From Paludisphaera soli (lineage in GTDB: Bacteria > Planctomycetota > Planctomycetia > Isosphaerales > Isosphaeraceae): a DNA stretch of 64,000 bases. Below, in pieces: positions 8,690-17,665 of this stretch (within the stretch, counting starts at the first letter, position 1; every line of letters starts with the position of its first letter). Both the position numbers and the translations under genes were made by a program. The DNA lies in the NCBI RefSeq assembly GCF_011064595.1, contig NZ_JAALJI010000017.1, positions 90,833 through 154,832 of the forward strand. Direction: 5' to 3'. Below the pieces are notes generated by a model, which saw only the letters and a program-made list of their open reading frames with translations, did no database searches and was not told the DNA's origin.

Positions 8690-9202
8690 ATGTCGTGGCA
8701 TACGAGCGCCGTCCTGATCGGCGTGGATCGGTCGGACGGGATGGCGGAGTTCCTGGAAGAACTGGGCTTCCCCGAGGCGCGTCGCGTCCGGTCGGTCTCG
8801 TTCCAGGAGGCATCGGGCTTCGGCGACGCCGACGGCCCTTTGACGGTGGCCGTGGCGACCGTCGACGGCTGGACCTCGATCTGGGGCCCGCTGCTGGTCG
8901 CGGACGGGGAGGCGTTGCTGCGGGCCTCTCGGCAGGCCCCCGTCTTCACGCTCATCATGGAGGGGGGCTCGGGGACCTACAGCTTCGAGTGGTATCGGGA
9001 CGGCTCCCGAGTCCGGCTCTGGCTGGCGCAGCGGGGCGAGGTCCTCCGGGAGGAGGGCGAGCCGCTGGCCGAGGAGCGCGAGACCTTAGGCGACGACGGC
9101 GACGGCGAGCAGCGGATCCTCAAGCTGATGGACTCGCTGACGGTCCCCTTCGAGCGCCTCGCCTCGGCGGAATACGACCTCTACGAACTCCCTTGCGACT
9201 GA
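8690..9202 (+). CDS. Conserved-looking hypothetical protein
   Basis: 170 residues, soluble, acidic, with GGGAGGTCCGCC before the ATG. It shows alternating beta-strand patterns (SAVLIGVDRS, LTVAVATVDGWTSIWGP, SGTYSFEWYRDGSRVRLWLAQRGEV) and ends in a Glu/Asp-rich helix. The pattern WTSIWGP...GTYSFEWYRDGSRVR resembles small single-domain proteins of immunity-like families, but I cannot assign one. It lies 34 bp after the HisD-family gene and 37 bp before the cupin gene, on the same strand, so the three may form an operon. Confidence 0.6.
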   Translation: MSWHTSAVLIGVDRSDGMAEFLEELGFPEARRVRSVSFQEASGFGDADGPLTVAVATVDGWTSIWGPLLVADGEALLRASRQAPVFTLIMEGGSGTYSFEWYRDGSRVRLWLAQRGEVLREEGEPLAEERETLGDDGDGEQRILKLMDSLTVPFERLASAEYDLYELPCD

Positions 9203-9239
9203 TCCTCACGCGACGCACGAGAATCCAGGAGCCGACGAC

Positions 9240-9791
9240 ATGGCGGAGCATGGCCGACGTATCGAGACGCTGTCCTTCAAGCCCAACGGCAAGGTCCCCA
9301 ACAGCCGCTTCCCGGTGCTCATCCACCGCGCCGGGATCAAGGCCCCGCCGGGCGTCGACATGGCCGACGCCATCGAGGCCACGTTCCGCCGCCACGACTG
9401 GCTGAACAACTGGCGCGAGCTGGGGGTCTACGACTACTACCACTTCCACTCCACGACCCACGAGGTCCTGGGCATGGCGCGCGGGAGCATCACCCTCCGG
9501 CTGGGGGGCGAAGGGGGGACGGTCGTCGTCCTCGCGCCCGGCGACGTGGTGGTCCTCCCCGCCGGCACCTCGCACACCCGGCTGGAGAACTCGCCGGATT
9601 CCCACATGGTCGGCGGCTATCCCGAGGGCCGCGACTGGGATTTGATCCGCGACGAGGAGGTCACCGAAGCCGAGTCCCGCGCCGCGATCAAGCTCATCGG
9701 CAGCCTCCCCATCCCCGCCCGCGACCCCGTCACCGGCGAGCCCATGACCCTCTGGCGCGACGCGCCGCGGACCTACGGCATCCAGTTCTGA
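9240..9791 (+). CDS. Cupin protein (YjlB-like)
   Basis: 183 residues, a single cupin domain. Cupin motif 1 reads YYHFHSTTHEVLGMARG (His, His, Glu as likely metal ligands) and motif 2 reads APGDVVVLPAGTSH (late His). N-terminal FPVLIHRAG and the region DWLNNWRELGVYDYYHFHS match the YjlB-type cupins known from many bacteria; their substrate is unknown. It is likely cytoplasmic. An intervening spacing of 37 bp from the preceding gene suggests co-transcription. It is convergent with the DUF5872 gene, 24 bp apart. Confidence 0.85.
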   Translation: MAEHGRRIETLSFKPNGKVPNSRFPVLIHRAGIKAPPGVDMADAIEATFRRHDWLNNWRELGVYDYYHFHSTTHEVLGMARGSITLRLGGEGGTVVVLAPGDVVVLPAGTSHTRLENSPDSHMVGGYPEGRDWDLIRDEEVTEAESRAAIKLIGSLPIPARDPVTGEPMTLWRDAPRTYGIQF

Positions 9792-9815
9792 GGCAAGCCG
9801 GCCGGCCTTCCGGGG

Positions 9816-10280
9816 TCAGGAGGACGCCTTCTTGCGGGCCCGCTTCGCCTTGCCGGTGTTGGCGACGAACTGCTCGCCGGCGCGCGAGCCCGCCTGTTTC
9901 TTGGCGTCGGTCGCCTCGCGTTCGGCGGGGGTCAGCTCGTCCCAGGCCTTCCTGGGGAGGTAGCGGGCCGTCTCACCCTCGCGGACGGCGGGCTCGCCGT
10001 CCTTCGTGGTCCACTCCTCGTCGGTCCACTCCTCCAGGCTCTTCTGGGCCTCGGTCGCCTCGGCCTTGGACTTCGTGTAGCCGCCGCCGGCCTTCTTGTA
10101 CGCGGCGGCCAGGAGCTGCGACTTGCGGGCGCTCCACTCGCCGGCCTTTCCCCCCTTGTCCCCGTCCTGGATCTCGGCCTTCAGGCGGTCGCGGAGTTCG
10201 GGGTCGGTGTAGGTCCTGGGCGACGACTTGCGGGCCGACTTCGCGGGGGCCTTGTTCGCGGACTTCTTCCTCGCGGGCAT
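9816..10280 (-). CDS. DUF5872-type basic protein
   Basis: 154 residues, Lys/Ala-rich at both ends (KKSANKAPAKSARKS; GKAKRARKKASS), with a central region TDPELRDRLKAEIQDGDKGGKAGEWSARKSQLLAAAYKKAGGGY that fits the DUF5872 family, and a WTTKDGEPAVREGETARYLP segment. The family has no established function. The basic tails suggest nucleic-acid association, an inference. The start is 3 nt after the stop of the preceding gene, so the two are one transcription unit. Confidence 0.75.
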   Translation of the reverse strand: MPARKKSANKAPAKSARKSSPRTYTDPELRDRLKAEIQDGDKGGKAGEWSARKSQLLAAAYKKAGGGYTKSKAEATEAQKSLEEWTDEEWTTKDGEPAVREGETARYLPRKAWDELTPAEREATDAKKQAGSRAGEQFVANTGKAKRARKKASS

Positions 10281-10283
10281 GGA

Positions 10284-10652
10284 TCAGGCCCCCGCCTTCC
10301 GCGACGCCTTCTCCTTCTCCTGATGCTTGCGATACCGTTCCAGGAGCCGCGTCCCCTTGTCGGCGAGCTTGCGGGCGGCCTCGGGCGTCCTGGGGACGGG
10401 CTCGCCCCAGGCGTGGGCCTGGAGGGCCAGGCGCGTCGGCTTGCCGTCGTCGTCGCGCAAGGGGCCGCGCAGGGTGGCGAAATGGCGGCGGAGGAACGAG
10501 CCCTTGCGCTTCATCTCATCGGGCGTCATGTCGCTCAGCCGCTTCTTCACGCCCGGCTTGAGCTTCGCTCCCTCGGCCTTGCGGTAGTGCTCGCGGCCGG
10601 CGGCGGTGAGGCCCCCCTTGGGATCCTTGCGGGCCTTGGTCCTGGTCGTCAT
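10284..10652 (-). CDS. DUF6321-type small basic protein
   Basis: 122 residues from the ATG at 10650-10652, preceded by GAGAGG; an in-frame ATG 14 codons upstream has a poorer context. Characteristic stretches are DPKGGLTAAGREHYRKAEGAKLKPGV and RKGSFLRRHFATLRGPL...PTRLALQAHAWGEPVP, which fit DUF6321. It is lysine-rich and soluble. It is paired with the DUF5872 gene 3 nt downstream; both families are small basic proteins, and a shared nucleic-acid or stress-related role is possible but unproven. Confidence 0.75.
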   Translation of the reverse strand: MTTRTKARKDPKGGLTAAGREHYRKAEGAKLKPGVKKRLSDMTPDEMKRKGSFLRRHFATLRGPLRDDDGKPTRLALQAHAWGEPVPRTPEAARKLADKGTRLLERYRKHQEKEKASRKAGA

Positions 10653-10912
10653 CGGCGGGTCCTCTCGCCAGCCGCGCGGGCGGGGCTCGTCCATCGGGAT
10701 GGTAATGGTCGGCGTCTCCGGATGCGAGGAGACGCATCAAGCAAGATCCGCGCCGGCCGCCGCGAGGGTGCCCGGGATCTCAAGGGGAAGGCGCCGGGAG
10801 CCCCCCTGCGGGGGATTTTCCGCGTCGCGGTCAGGCCCGCGGCCTGGGACGCCTCCGAGGGGGCGCGCCGGCCGTTCCGGAAGGTCGCCTGGCTGAATCG
10901 GCCGGTCCTGTG

Positions 10913-10918
10913 TACAAT
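10913..10918 (+). promoter_or_regulatory. Candidate -10 element upstream of the GlmU-like gene
   Basis: TACAAT, a 5 of 6 match to TATAAT, within otherwise GC-rich DNA. The -35 position (TGGCTG at 10890) is weak. It would give a leader of roughly 105 nt before the ATG at 11030. Confidence 0.35.
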
Positions 10919-11029
10919 TCGGCGCGACCACCGGAAACATGCACAGGTGTTGTCGTGCGTGATCCGGGACCGCAAGGAGAGGATCGAGCGCGAGCGCACG
11001 GAGACCGCAACGGATTGAGGGGTGCAACG

Positions 11030-12343
11030 ATGCGTCTTTGCCTGGTCGAGGATCTCGCGGCGGCCGATCTTGAGCCCTTGACGCTCACGCGGCCGGTTTA
11101 CGACCTGTGGCTCGGCTGTTCGTCGCTGGGCGAGAAGATCGCCAGGGCGTTCGGGGTCGGCCCCGGCCCCAACCGCCGGGGGGCCCTGGTCCGGGCCTCG
11201 CTGGCGGAGGTCCAGCGCCGACGCGAGCCGCACGTGGTGTTCAACGACCGCGACTGGCTGGCCCGGGGCCCGCTGGTCGTCGCGCGGGGCCGCTGGGTCC
11301 CGCCCGAAGGGTTCGAGCCCCCCGGGGGCGGCCCCTGGGTGGGCCTCTGCGACGGCCGGCCGGCCTGCGCCTGGGTCGGCCCCGACGACGTGCTCGACCT
11401 GGAGACGGGCGACGTGGACGGCTGGTTCGACCGGATCCTGGCCCGGTACTCGGGCGAGGAGGTCGGCGGCGAGTGGATCGACCGGCCCTGGGACCTGGTC
11501 GCGGCCAACGCCCGGCACCTGGAGCGCGACTTCGCCCGCGAGAGCCGCCCGGCGGTGACCAACCGCCAGCTCGCCACCCTGGCCCTGGTCGGCCCGTCGG
11601 ACCGCCTCCGGCTGCACGACACGGCCCGCATCGACCCGTACACGGTCTTCGACACCACCAACGGGCCGATCGTCGTCGGCCCCGGCGTGTGGGTCCAGCC
11701 GTTCACGCGGGTCGAGGGCCCGTGCTACATCGGCCCCGACTCCCAGCTCTTCCGGGCCAACATCCGCGGGGCGGTCTCCATCGGCCCCCAGTGCCGGATC
11801 GGCGGCGAGGTGGAGGCGTCGATCGTCCAGGGCTTCTCCAACAAGTATCACGAGGGGTTCCTCGGCCACGCCTACGTCGGCGAGTGGGTCAACCTGGGGG
11901 CGATCACCTCCAACAGCGACCTCCGCAACGACTACGGCGAGGTGATGGTCCCGCTCCGGGGGGATCCGGTCCCGACCGGCCAGGCCAAGGTCGGCTGCTT
12001 CATCGGCGACCACACCCGCACCGGCATGGGCTCGATGCTCAACACCGGGACCTCCATCGGCGTGATGTGCAACGTGCTGCCGGCGGGCCTGCTCCTCCCC
12101 AAGCACGTCCCCTCGTTCACCGCCGTGATGTACGGCCGCGTCGCCCCCGGCTTCGCCATCGACGACCTGTTCAACACGGCGCGGATCGTCGCCGGCCGCC
12201 GCGGCCGGACGTTCGACGACGTCGACGAGCGGCTCTACCGCACCCTGTTCGAACAGACCCGCCTGGAGCGCGAGCGCGCCTTCCAGCGGGCCAACCACCC
12301 CCGCCGCGACTCCTGGCCCGTCCTCCAGGCCGGCCGCGGCTGA
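11030..12343 (+). CDS. GlmU-like sugar nucleotidyltransferase/hexapeptide-repeat protein
   Basis: 437 residues from the ATG at 11030 (GAGGGG 7 nt upstream). The N-terminal part (MRLCLVEDLAAADLEPLTLTRPVYDLWLG) matches the divergent N-terminal domain of putative sugar nucleotidyltransferases, without the classic GXGTRM loop. From about residue 200 a left-handed beta-helix of hexapeptide repeats follows (PIVVGPGVWVQPFTRVEG, GAVSIGPQCRIGGEVEASIVQ, VGEWVNLGAITSNSDLRNDYG), ending with GTSIGVMCNVLPAG. It probably transfers acyl or nucleotidyl groups in cell-envelope sugar metabolism, in the cytoplasm. It is not the housekeeping GlmU itself, as the N-domain differs. Confidence 0.8.
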   Translation: MRLCLVEDLAAADLEPLTLTRPVYDLWLGCSSLGEKIARAFGVGPGPNRRGALVRASLAEVQRRREPHVVFNDRDWLARGPLVVARGRWVPPEGFEPPGGGPWVGLCDGRPACAWVGPDDVLDLETGDVDGWFDRILARYSGEEVGGEWIDRPWDLVAANARHLERDFARESRPAVTNRQLATLALVGPSDRLRLHDTARIDPYTVFDTTNGPIVVGPGVWVQPFTRVEGPCYIGPDSQLFRANIRGAVSIGPQCRIGGEVEASIVQGFSNKYHEGFLGHAYVGEWVNLGAITSNSDLRNDYGEVMVPLRGDPVPTGQAKVGCFIGDHTRTGMGSMLNTGTSIGVMCNVLPAGLLLPKHVPSFTAVMYGRVAPGFAIDDLFNTARIVAGRRGRTFDDVDERLYRTLFEQTRLERERAFQRANHPRRDSWPVLQAGRG

Positions 12344-12377
12344 GGCGTCGAGGCGCCTCCCCGTCGGCGGGGCCGTC

Positions 12378-13388
12378 TCACCCGCCGCCGGGCGTCCGCA
12401 AGGGCGGCGCAACCCGCGACGCGGCGGCGAGCAGCACGACCACGCCGAGGGCGAACGCGACGTTGTGGGCCAGCTTGGCCCCGGTCGACACGTCGCCGAG
12501 GGGCGCGATCAGGAACGCCTCCCAGCAGCGGGTGAGGAGCGGCCCGGCCGCCAGGGCCAGCCGATGCCGGGGCCCCCAGCGCTCGCTGTGGGACCATCGC
12601 CAGGCCGCCGTCGCCAGGGCGGCGGTCAGGCCGAGCGTCGCCGCGACGCCCCACCAGCCCTCGCCCGCGAACGCGGGGAGGCTGAACGCCGAGGTCGACG
12701 CGAACCCGACGAGCCAGGGATTCGGCGCGGGGCGGTCGATCGCCGCGGCGGGCCGTCGGCCGACGGCGAACGCGGCGACGGCCAGCGCCAGTGCCGTCGC
12801 GGCGGCCCCGCTCAGCTGGGTCGGCGTCGGGACGAAGTGCTCGCTCTCGACGTGGTCCATCAGGATCAGGGCCGACGCCGCGACGTAGAGGAAGGCTGCG
12901 AACGCCAGCCCGCGACGCCCCAGCCAGGGCGTCGCCGCGCGCTCGGGGACGAACGCCTCCATCACCGCGATCGGCGCGCCGATGCTCCAGACGGCGTGGC
13001 CCAGGATGAAGCTGACCGCCAGGAACCCGCCGACGCCGAGCGCGGGGAGATACGTCGGAGCCAGAAGGTCGTCCCAGTACTCGATGTCGCGGTACGACGC
13101 GTTGAACAGCGAGTGGTCCACCAGCCCGGCCTGCACCACGCCGAACGCCAGGCCCAGCAGGAGGATCGTCGGCCAGCCCCTCCCGGTGCGCCGGGCGGCC
13201 TCGCGGATCAGGATCGCCGGGGCGCCGTAGAGCGGCGCGAGGACCCAGAGCCCCGCGACCAGCTCCCAGAAATCGCCGGTCGACGTGTCGTACCCGGCCA
13301 GGTACTCGGCCGTCGCCGGGGCGAGCACGAACAGCCCGAAGGCCGGCGCGAGCCGCCTCCACCGCGACGGGGATCCCACGACATCCAT
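12378..13388 (-). CDS. Polytopic membrane protein, unknown function
   Basis: 336 residues with about nine predicted hydrophobic helices (for example LAPAFGLFVLAPATAEYLAG, TILLLGLAFGVVQAGLV, LAFAAFLYVAASALIL, AFALGVVVLLAAASRV). No transporter motif, ATPase loop or CAAX-protease motif is visible, though the general organisation resembles uncharacterised actinobacterial and planctomycete membrane proteins. It is convergent with the GlmU-like gene, with a GC-rich hairpin (CCCCG/CGGGG at 12360-12373) between them. No function is proposed. Confidence 0.7.
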   Translation of the reverse strand: MDVVGSPSRWRRLAPAFGLFVLAPATAEYLAGYDTSTGDFWELVAGLWVLAPLYGAPAILIREAARRTGRGWPTILLLGLAFGVVQAGLVDHSLFNASYRDIEYWDDLLAPTYLPALGVGGFLAVSFILGHAVWSIGAPIAVMEAFVPERAATPWLGRRGLAFAAFLYVAASALILMDHVESEHFVPTPTQLSGAAATALALAVAAFAVGRRPAAAIDRPAPNPWLVGFASTSAFSLPAFAGEGWWGVAATLGLTAALATAAWRWSHSERWGPRHRLALAAGPLLTRCWEAFLIAPLGDVSTGAKLAHNVAFALGVVVLLAAASRVAPPLRTPGGG

Positions 13389-13551
13389 CGGCGAGCCCTC
13401 CGGGTCCGAGTTGCGATGCAGGATCTTCGCCCCGGCCGGCCCGGCATTGGGTGATTTCGGGATGCGAGGGCGGGGGCCGCCACGGCGCGCGGCTTGCGTG
13501 ACGGTCGATCACGAGCACGCGGAAGGCAATTCAAGGAACAAGGCGACCATC

Positions 13552-14055
13552 ATGAGCGGCGATCACCTGGCGACGTACCTGACGGACCACATGGCCGGCT
13601 CGACGGCGGCCCTGGAGCTGCTGGAGCGGCTCAAGGCCGAGTACGAGGGCGACCCGGTCGCCGCGACCGCGACCCGTCTCATCGCGGAGATCGGCGACGA
13701 GCGCAAGGTCCTCGACGGCCTGGCCGAACGGATCGGCGCTTCGGTCACGCTCCCGCGCAAGGCGGCCTCGTGGATCACCGAGAAGGCCGCGCAGCTCAAA
13801 CTCCTCTACGACGACCCGAAGGGGGGCCCGCTCCGCCACCTGGAGAGCTTCGAGGCGCTCTCGCTGGGCATCGAGGGCAAGCGGCTCCTCTGGCGGGCCC
13901 TGGCCACGGCCTCGGCCCGCCGCCGGGAACTGGTCGGCCCCGATTACGACGGCCTCGTCGCCCAGGCCGAGGACCAGCGCCGCCGCGTCGAGGCCCACCG
14001 CCTCGCCGCCGCCGCGGAGGCGCTGACGGGCCGTCCCGAGAGTCCGTCGGCGTGA
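13552..14055 (+). CDS. Helical, possibly ferritin-like, hypothetical protein
   Basis: 167 residues from the ATG at 13552, with AAGGAACAAGG upstream. It is all-helical and amphipathic, with regular helices LATYLTDHMAGSTAALELLERLK, ATATRLIAEIGDERKVLDGLAERIG and LESFEALSLGIEGKRLLWRALAT. The first helix has His residues and the second a Glu-Arg pattern, which recalls the four-helix ferritin-like superfamily, but the canonical metal-binding EXXH pairs are not clear. I regard it as a soluble four-helix bundle of unknown role. Confidence 0.65.
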   Translation: MSGDHLATYLTDHMAGSTAALELLERLKAEYEGDPVAATATRLIAEIGDERKVLDGLAERIGASVTLPRKAASWITEKAAQLKLLYDDPKGGPLRHLESFEALSLGIEGKRLLWRALATASARRRELVGPDYDGLVAQAEDQRRRVEAHRLAAAAEALTGRPESPSA

Positions 14056-14099
14056 ACGAACGACGTCGCTCCACCGCCGATAGGTAAGACATGCGAATG

Positions 14100-14400
14100 C
14101 CAATACCTTTCCCCATCGGCGGGGTCAGGTGGCCCGAAGGGCCGGACGAGGGGGCGGGCGAGCAAGAAAACCGGCGCAGGATCGGCCAGGTCGGCCTTCG
14201 CGAATCGTCCTTCTCCCCTTGTGGGAGAAGGTGCCGCGCAGCGGCGGATGAGGGGGCGGGTGCGAGAAGCCGTTGCCTCCTCGCGCCGTCCGCCTGGATG
14301 GTCCCCCTCATCCGCCCCTACGGGGCACCTTCCCCCACCGGTGGGGAAGGGAGGGCATGTTCATCTAAACGTACTTCCCCCACCGAGGGGGTAGGGAGTC
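14100..14400. repeat. Dispersed inverted-repeat cluster, copy A (compound)
   Basis: The core (14208-14350) contains CTTCTCCCCTTGTGGGAGAAG, a GTGCCGCGCAGCGGCGGATGAGGGGG block, and the inverse CCCCCTCATCCGCCCC...GGGGCACCTTCCCCCACC. Half-copies flank it on both sides (14107-14155 and 14370-14395). The same arms recur at 54915-55058 and 61021-61155. It fills the gap between two genes and contains no coding frame of its own. Confidence 0.75.
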
Positions 14401-14453
14401 GCGCGAAATCCGTCGGGATGTTTGAGGCGCGATCGCGAGGCCGGCGGCCGTCC

Positions 14454-16151
14454 TCAGGGCCTCTCGTCCAGCTTCTTCGACAACTCGCCGAGCTGGTGGC
14501 TGATGTGCTGGAGTTGACGCTTCAGCTCCCACATGGTCGGTTGCTTCGGGGCGTCGCGGCGGGTCGTGGCCTGGGGGAGTCGGGCGTGAGGGGCGGGGGA
14601 GTGGAGCGGGCTCGGAATCCGGGGGGTGGAAGGGGCGTCGTCGGGAGTCTCGCCGCCGCCGCCCTCGATGCGCCGGGCGATGAGCCGGTCGCCGGGCTGG
14701 AGGCGATGGTTGACGGCGCCTTCCGAGCCTTTGAGGATCGCATCGACGTCGACGGTCTCCGTCTTCTCCTGGCCGGGCTCGGGCCGGTCGCGGACGAGCA
14801 GGACGTCGGCGTCGTCCGCCAGGCCGCCGGCCAGGACCACGGCGTCGAGGATGGTCTCGGAACCGGTGCAGTGGAAGCGATCCGGGTTCCGAAACGCGCC
14901 GATCAGGTAGTAGAACTGGCTGTTGTACGCCGTGACGTCCACGAACACCCTGTCGGTGTTCCCGGGAGCGATCGGGACGGGCTTGTCGGTTTTGGGATCA
15001 AATTCGACGAGCCCGAGGAGATCGTCGCTCAGGTATTTCATCAGGTGCCGGACGATCTTCTCCTTGACCTCCGGGATCGTCAGGCCGGCGACGTGGACGT
15101 CGCCGTAGAAGCCCAGCGAGAGATTGCCGTCCGGGCGGACGAGGCGCTCGCCCGAGATCGGCCGGCCTGGCAGGGCCTCCAGCACCTCGACGAGGAGCAG
15201 GTCGGGCGGCTGGACGACGTAGGGGCGGAAGACCCGCGGCGGCGTCTGGCCGGCCTCTTCCGCCGCCGGGGCCGCCGCGACGGCGGGCTCCTCCGGGGGA
15301 GTCCCCGCGCGGCCCAGGCCGACGATCGCGATGAGGGCCAGCGCCGAGGCGGCGCCCGCTTGAGCAAGCTTGAACATGAACATCCTCCGGAGGACGTGTC
15401 GGGAAAGCTCGACGGCGCGGACGCCGACGAGGCCCAGGGCCGGGCGGCCCGCCAGGGTTTCGGCCGCCGCACTCGCCGCGCCTCGGACGAGCGCGACGGG
15501 GACGGCCGGCATGACGATCGATTCGGACTCGACCCCCTCGGGCGCGAGGCCCCGGCGCGCGAGGCGGCGGCGGAGCAGGTCGCGGGCGCGGGCGGAACGG
15601 CTGCGGACGGTGCCGAGCGGGCAGCCCAGCCGGGCGGCGGCCTGCTCGTGGGTCAGGCCCTCCCAGTAGCAGAGGACGACGACCTCGCGGTATCGCGACG
15701 GCAGCCGGCCGACCTCCTCGCGGACGGCGCGGTCGGCGTCGAGTTCGGGGGCGTCCGGGGCGACGACGGCCAGCACGCCTCGCGCCCGCTCGTGCTTCCG
15801 CCGCCGCGCCGCGTCCACTCGCGCCCGGGCCGCGACCCGAGTCGCGATCCCGTGCAGCCAGCCGCCGACGGATTCCAGCCGGCGCGCCTCGCGGAGCCGG
15901 CGGGCCAGGACCAGGAACGTCGCCTGGAAGGCGTCGTCGGCGTCGGCCGCGTCGCCCAGCGTCCCGCGGCAGACGCGATGGACCATGGGCCCGTGGCGGT
16001 CGACGATCGCTTCGAAGAGCGCCTCGGCCTCCTCGCCCGTCGCCGCGCCGGCCCGACGCAGGAGTTCGCCGTCGGTCAGGCCGGCGAGCGTGCCCGACCG
16101 GAAGAGCGTCGTCATGTCCCGCAGCCGTCGCCCGGCCGAACCTTCCGCCAT
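14454..16151 (-). CDS. ECF sigma factor fused to a membrane helix and a polysaccharide-export/SLBB domain
   Basis: 565 residues from the ATG at 16149-16151 (GGGAGG 6 nt upstream). Residues 40-110 are sigma-70 region 2 ([47 protein letters not shown]); 149-197 are region 4 ([36 protein letters not shown]), as in planctomycete ECF01-type factors. A hydrophobic helix at 264-280 follows. Residues 311-384 ([40 protein letters not shown]) form a Poly_export domain as in Wza, and 414-457 an SLBB-like loop ([28 protein letters not shown]). The tail (540-562) is a short coiled coil. The combination places an RNA polymerase subunit and a periplasmic-type export domain on one chain across the membrane. 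Confidence 0.9.
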   Translation of the reverse strand: MAEGSAGRRLRDMTTLFRSGTLAGLTDGELLRRAGAATGEEAEALFEAIVDRHGPMVHRVCRGTLGDAADADDAFQATFLVLARRLREARRLESVGGWLHGIATRVAARARVDAARRRKHERARGVLAVVAPDAPELDADRAVREEVGRLPSRYREVVVLCYWEGLTHEQAAARLGCPLGTVRSRSARARDLLRRRLARRGLAPEGVESESIVMPAVPVALVRGAASAAAETLAGRPALGLVGVRAVELSRHVLRRMFMFKLAQAGAASALALIAIVGLGRAGTPPEEPAVAAAPAAEEAGQTPPRVFRPYVVQPPDLLLVEVLEALPGRPISGERLVRPDGNLSLGFYGDVHVAGLTIPEVKEKIVRHLMKYLSDDLLGLVEFDPKTDKPVPIAPGNTDRVFVDVTAYNSQFYYLIGAFRNPDRFHCTGSETILDAVVLAGGLADDADVLLVRDRPEPGQEKTETVDVDAILKGSEGAVNHRLQPGDRLIARRIEGGGGETPDDAPSTPRIPSPLHSPAPHARLPQATTRRDAPKQPTMWELKRQLQHISHQLGELSKKLDERP

Positions 16152-16294
16152 GCCCGCCTCCCGTACGGCCTCGCGTCTCGCCCCTTTCCGCCGACCCCCA
16201 TAGTGCCGCAAGGGGGGCCGGGCTATCCAGGAATCCCGGCGGTTTCGCGGGAATCCCCGGCCGGCCGAGGTCCCCCGGCCGGATTCGGCCCCTG

Positions 16295-16323
16295 CTGCCG
16301 GATCGCCGCGAGCGTTTTATACT
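16295..16323 (+). promoter_or_regulatory. Candidate promoter of the pRiA4b ORF-3-like gene
   Basis: TATACT at 16318-16323 with CTGCCG at 16295-16300, 17 nt apart. The -35 match is weak (3 of 6). The expected transcription start, near 16330, gives a leader of about 40 nt to the ATG at 16372. Confidence 0.4.
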
Positions 16324-16371
16324 GGGCGGGGGTGGCCGACGGGCGGCCGGAGAGGCTTATCGGGGGCGATC

Positions 16372-17175
16372 ATGGCCGGGAAGAAGCGGGCGAAGCCGAA
16401 GCGACCTTTGCCGCCGAGCCAGCGGCGCGGGGTGCGGATCTACACGCTGAAAGTCACCCTGATCCGGGGCCCGATCTCCGACGAGTTCGATCGCGCCAAC
16501 CCGGTCGTCTCGCGGACCCTCGCGATGCGCGGCGACCAGACCCTGGCCGACCTCCACTGGGCCGTCTTCGACGCCTTCGACCGCGACGACGAGCACATGT
16601 ACGAGTTCCAGTTCGGCGAGCGGCCGATGGACCCTCGCGCCCGATGCTACGGGATGGCCGAGGACACCAGCCTGGAGCTCGACCATCGCTCCCGGCTGGC
16701 CGACCACGCCCGCCTCGACGACGTGGGCCTGATCGTCGGCCTGACCTTCTTCTACTGGTTCGACTTCGGCGACGACTGGTGGCACCGGATCCAGGTCGTC
16801 GCGATCGAGAACGCGCCCCCCGGGGGCGCCTACCCGCGCGAGGTCGGCCGGGTCGGCCCCAGCCCGCCGCAGTCCAGCTACGACGAGGACTCGGGCCGGG
16901 ACGAGGACGACCCCGAAGGCGAGGAAGACCCGGACGACGAGCACGACGCCGGCCTGGACGACCTGGACTTCGACGAGCTGGAAGCGCTCGCCGACGAGGA
17001 TCTCCTGGAGGAGGCCGAATTCCTCAAGCAGAAGTTCCCCCAACTGTCCGAAGGGGACCTGATCGACTTCCTGAAGGAGGCCGAGGAATTCCTCAGGAAG
17101 GAAGCGCCGGAGCTGCTCGACGAGGTGGACGACGACGAGCCCCCGCCCGACTCGCGGAAGCCCGAGGCGACCTGA
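16372..17175 (+). CDS. Plasmid pRiA4b ORF-3-like protein
   Basis: 267 residues with GGGGGCGATC before the ATG. After a basic tail (KKRAKPKRPLPPSQRR), residues 24-155 match the pRiA4b ORF-3-like domain (PF07929): IYTLKVTLIRGPISDEFDR, SRTLAMRGDQTLADLHWAVFDAFD, MYEFQFGE and FYWFDFGDDWWHRIQVV. The C-terminus is extremely acidic with a long run of Asp/Glu helices (GRDEDDPEGEEDPDDE). The family is found on plasmids, near IS elements and in phage-poor chromosomes; a nucleic-acid or transposition-related role has been suggested but not shown. It sits next to a decayed SRPBCC gene, consistent with a recombination-prone spot. Confidence 0.85.
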   Translation: MAGKKRAKPKRPLPPSQRRGVRIYTLKVTLIRGPISDEFDRANPVVSRTLAMRGDQTLADLHWAVFDAFDRDDEHMYEFQFGERPMDPRARCYGMAEDTSLELDHRSRLADHARLDDVGLIVGLTFFYWFDFGDDWWHRIQVVAIENAPPGGAYPREVGRVGPSPPQSSYDEDSGRDEDDPEGEEDPDDEHDAGLDDLDFDELEALADEDLLEEAEFLKQKFPQLSEGDLIDFLKEAEEFLRKEAPELLDEVDDDEPPPDSRKPEAT

Positions 17176-17193
17176 CGATCAGGGGGGAGATCC

Positions 17194-17502
17194 CTGTTCC
17201 GCGACGCGATCGAGATCGCCGCCGAGCCGGACGCCCTGTTCGAGCTGACCCAGGATTACGCGAGGCTGCTCGACGGGGCCTCGCGGCCGGGGGTCGGCGT
17301 CCGGGCCTCGTGCGTGGCGCGCAACGGCCTGGGGATGGAGACGCGCCACGTCTCGTTCAACCCCCTCTCGGCCTGCGCCGTCGAGATGACGCGCGGGCCC
17401 TGGTTCCTGCGGAGCGTCGCCGGCTCCTGACGGGCCTGCTCCGCCTGGCGTTCACGCGCGACACCCGCCGCCTGCGGGCGCTGCAGCGGGCGGGCGAATT
17501 TG
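17194..17502 (+). pseudogene. Decayed SRPBCC-family gene
   Basis: Frame 17194-17430 encodes FRDAIEIAAEPDALFELTQDY and VGVRASCVARNGLGMETRHVSFNPLSACAVEMTRGPWFLRSVAGS, then stops at 17428. This is recognisable as a polyketide-cyclase/SRPBCC domain but without start codon. In another frame, right after the stop, comes TGLLRLAFTRDTRRLRALQ (17431-17490), which resembles the C-terminal helix of the same family. A central portion between the two is missing. It looks like an internally deleted and frameshifted remnant. Confidence 0.6.
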
Positions 17503-17665
17503 ATGGTTTTCGCCGATTTGCGGAGATTTCGCTTGGTCGTCGCCTCGTCCGGGGTTTCAATGCACTCCCGGATCGATCGGGGGGCGCGATCCGTCGGGCG
17601 TCGTCGGCGTTCGCCGGCGTCCGGGGCCGAAGGAGGTGAGATCGCTCCCCTCGTGGGGGTGGCCG

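Noticed and set aside
14100..14400. Complete insertion sequence
   Set aside because: The inverted-repeat element contains no transposase frame and is far too short; I call it a MITE/REP-like repeat.
14091..17639. Very long open frame on the plus strand (over 1100 codons)
   Set aside because: It is a GC-driven shadow of the sigma-fusion gene and the pRiA4b ORF-3-like gene on other frames; its protein is low-complexity and has no ribosome site.
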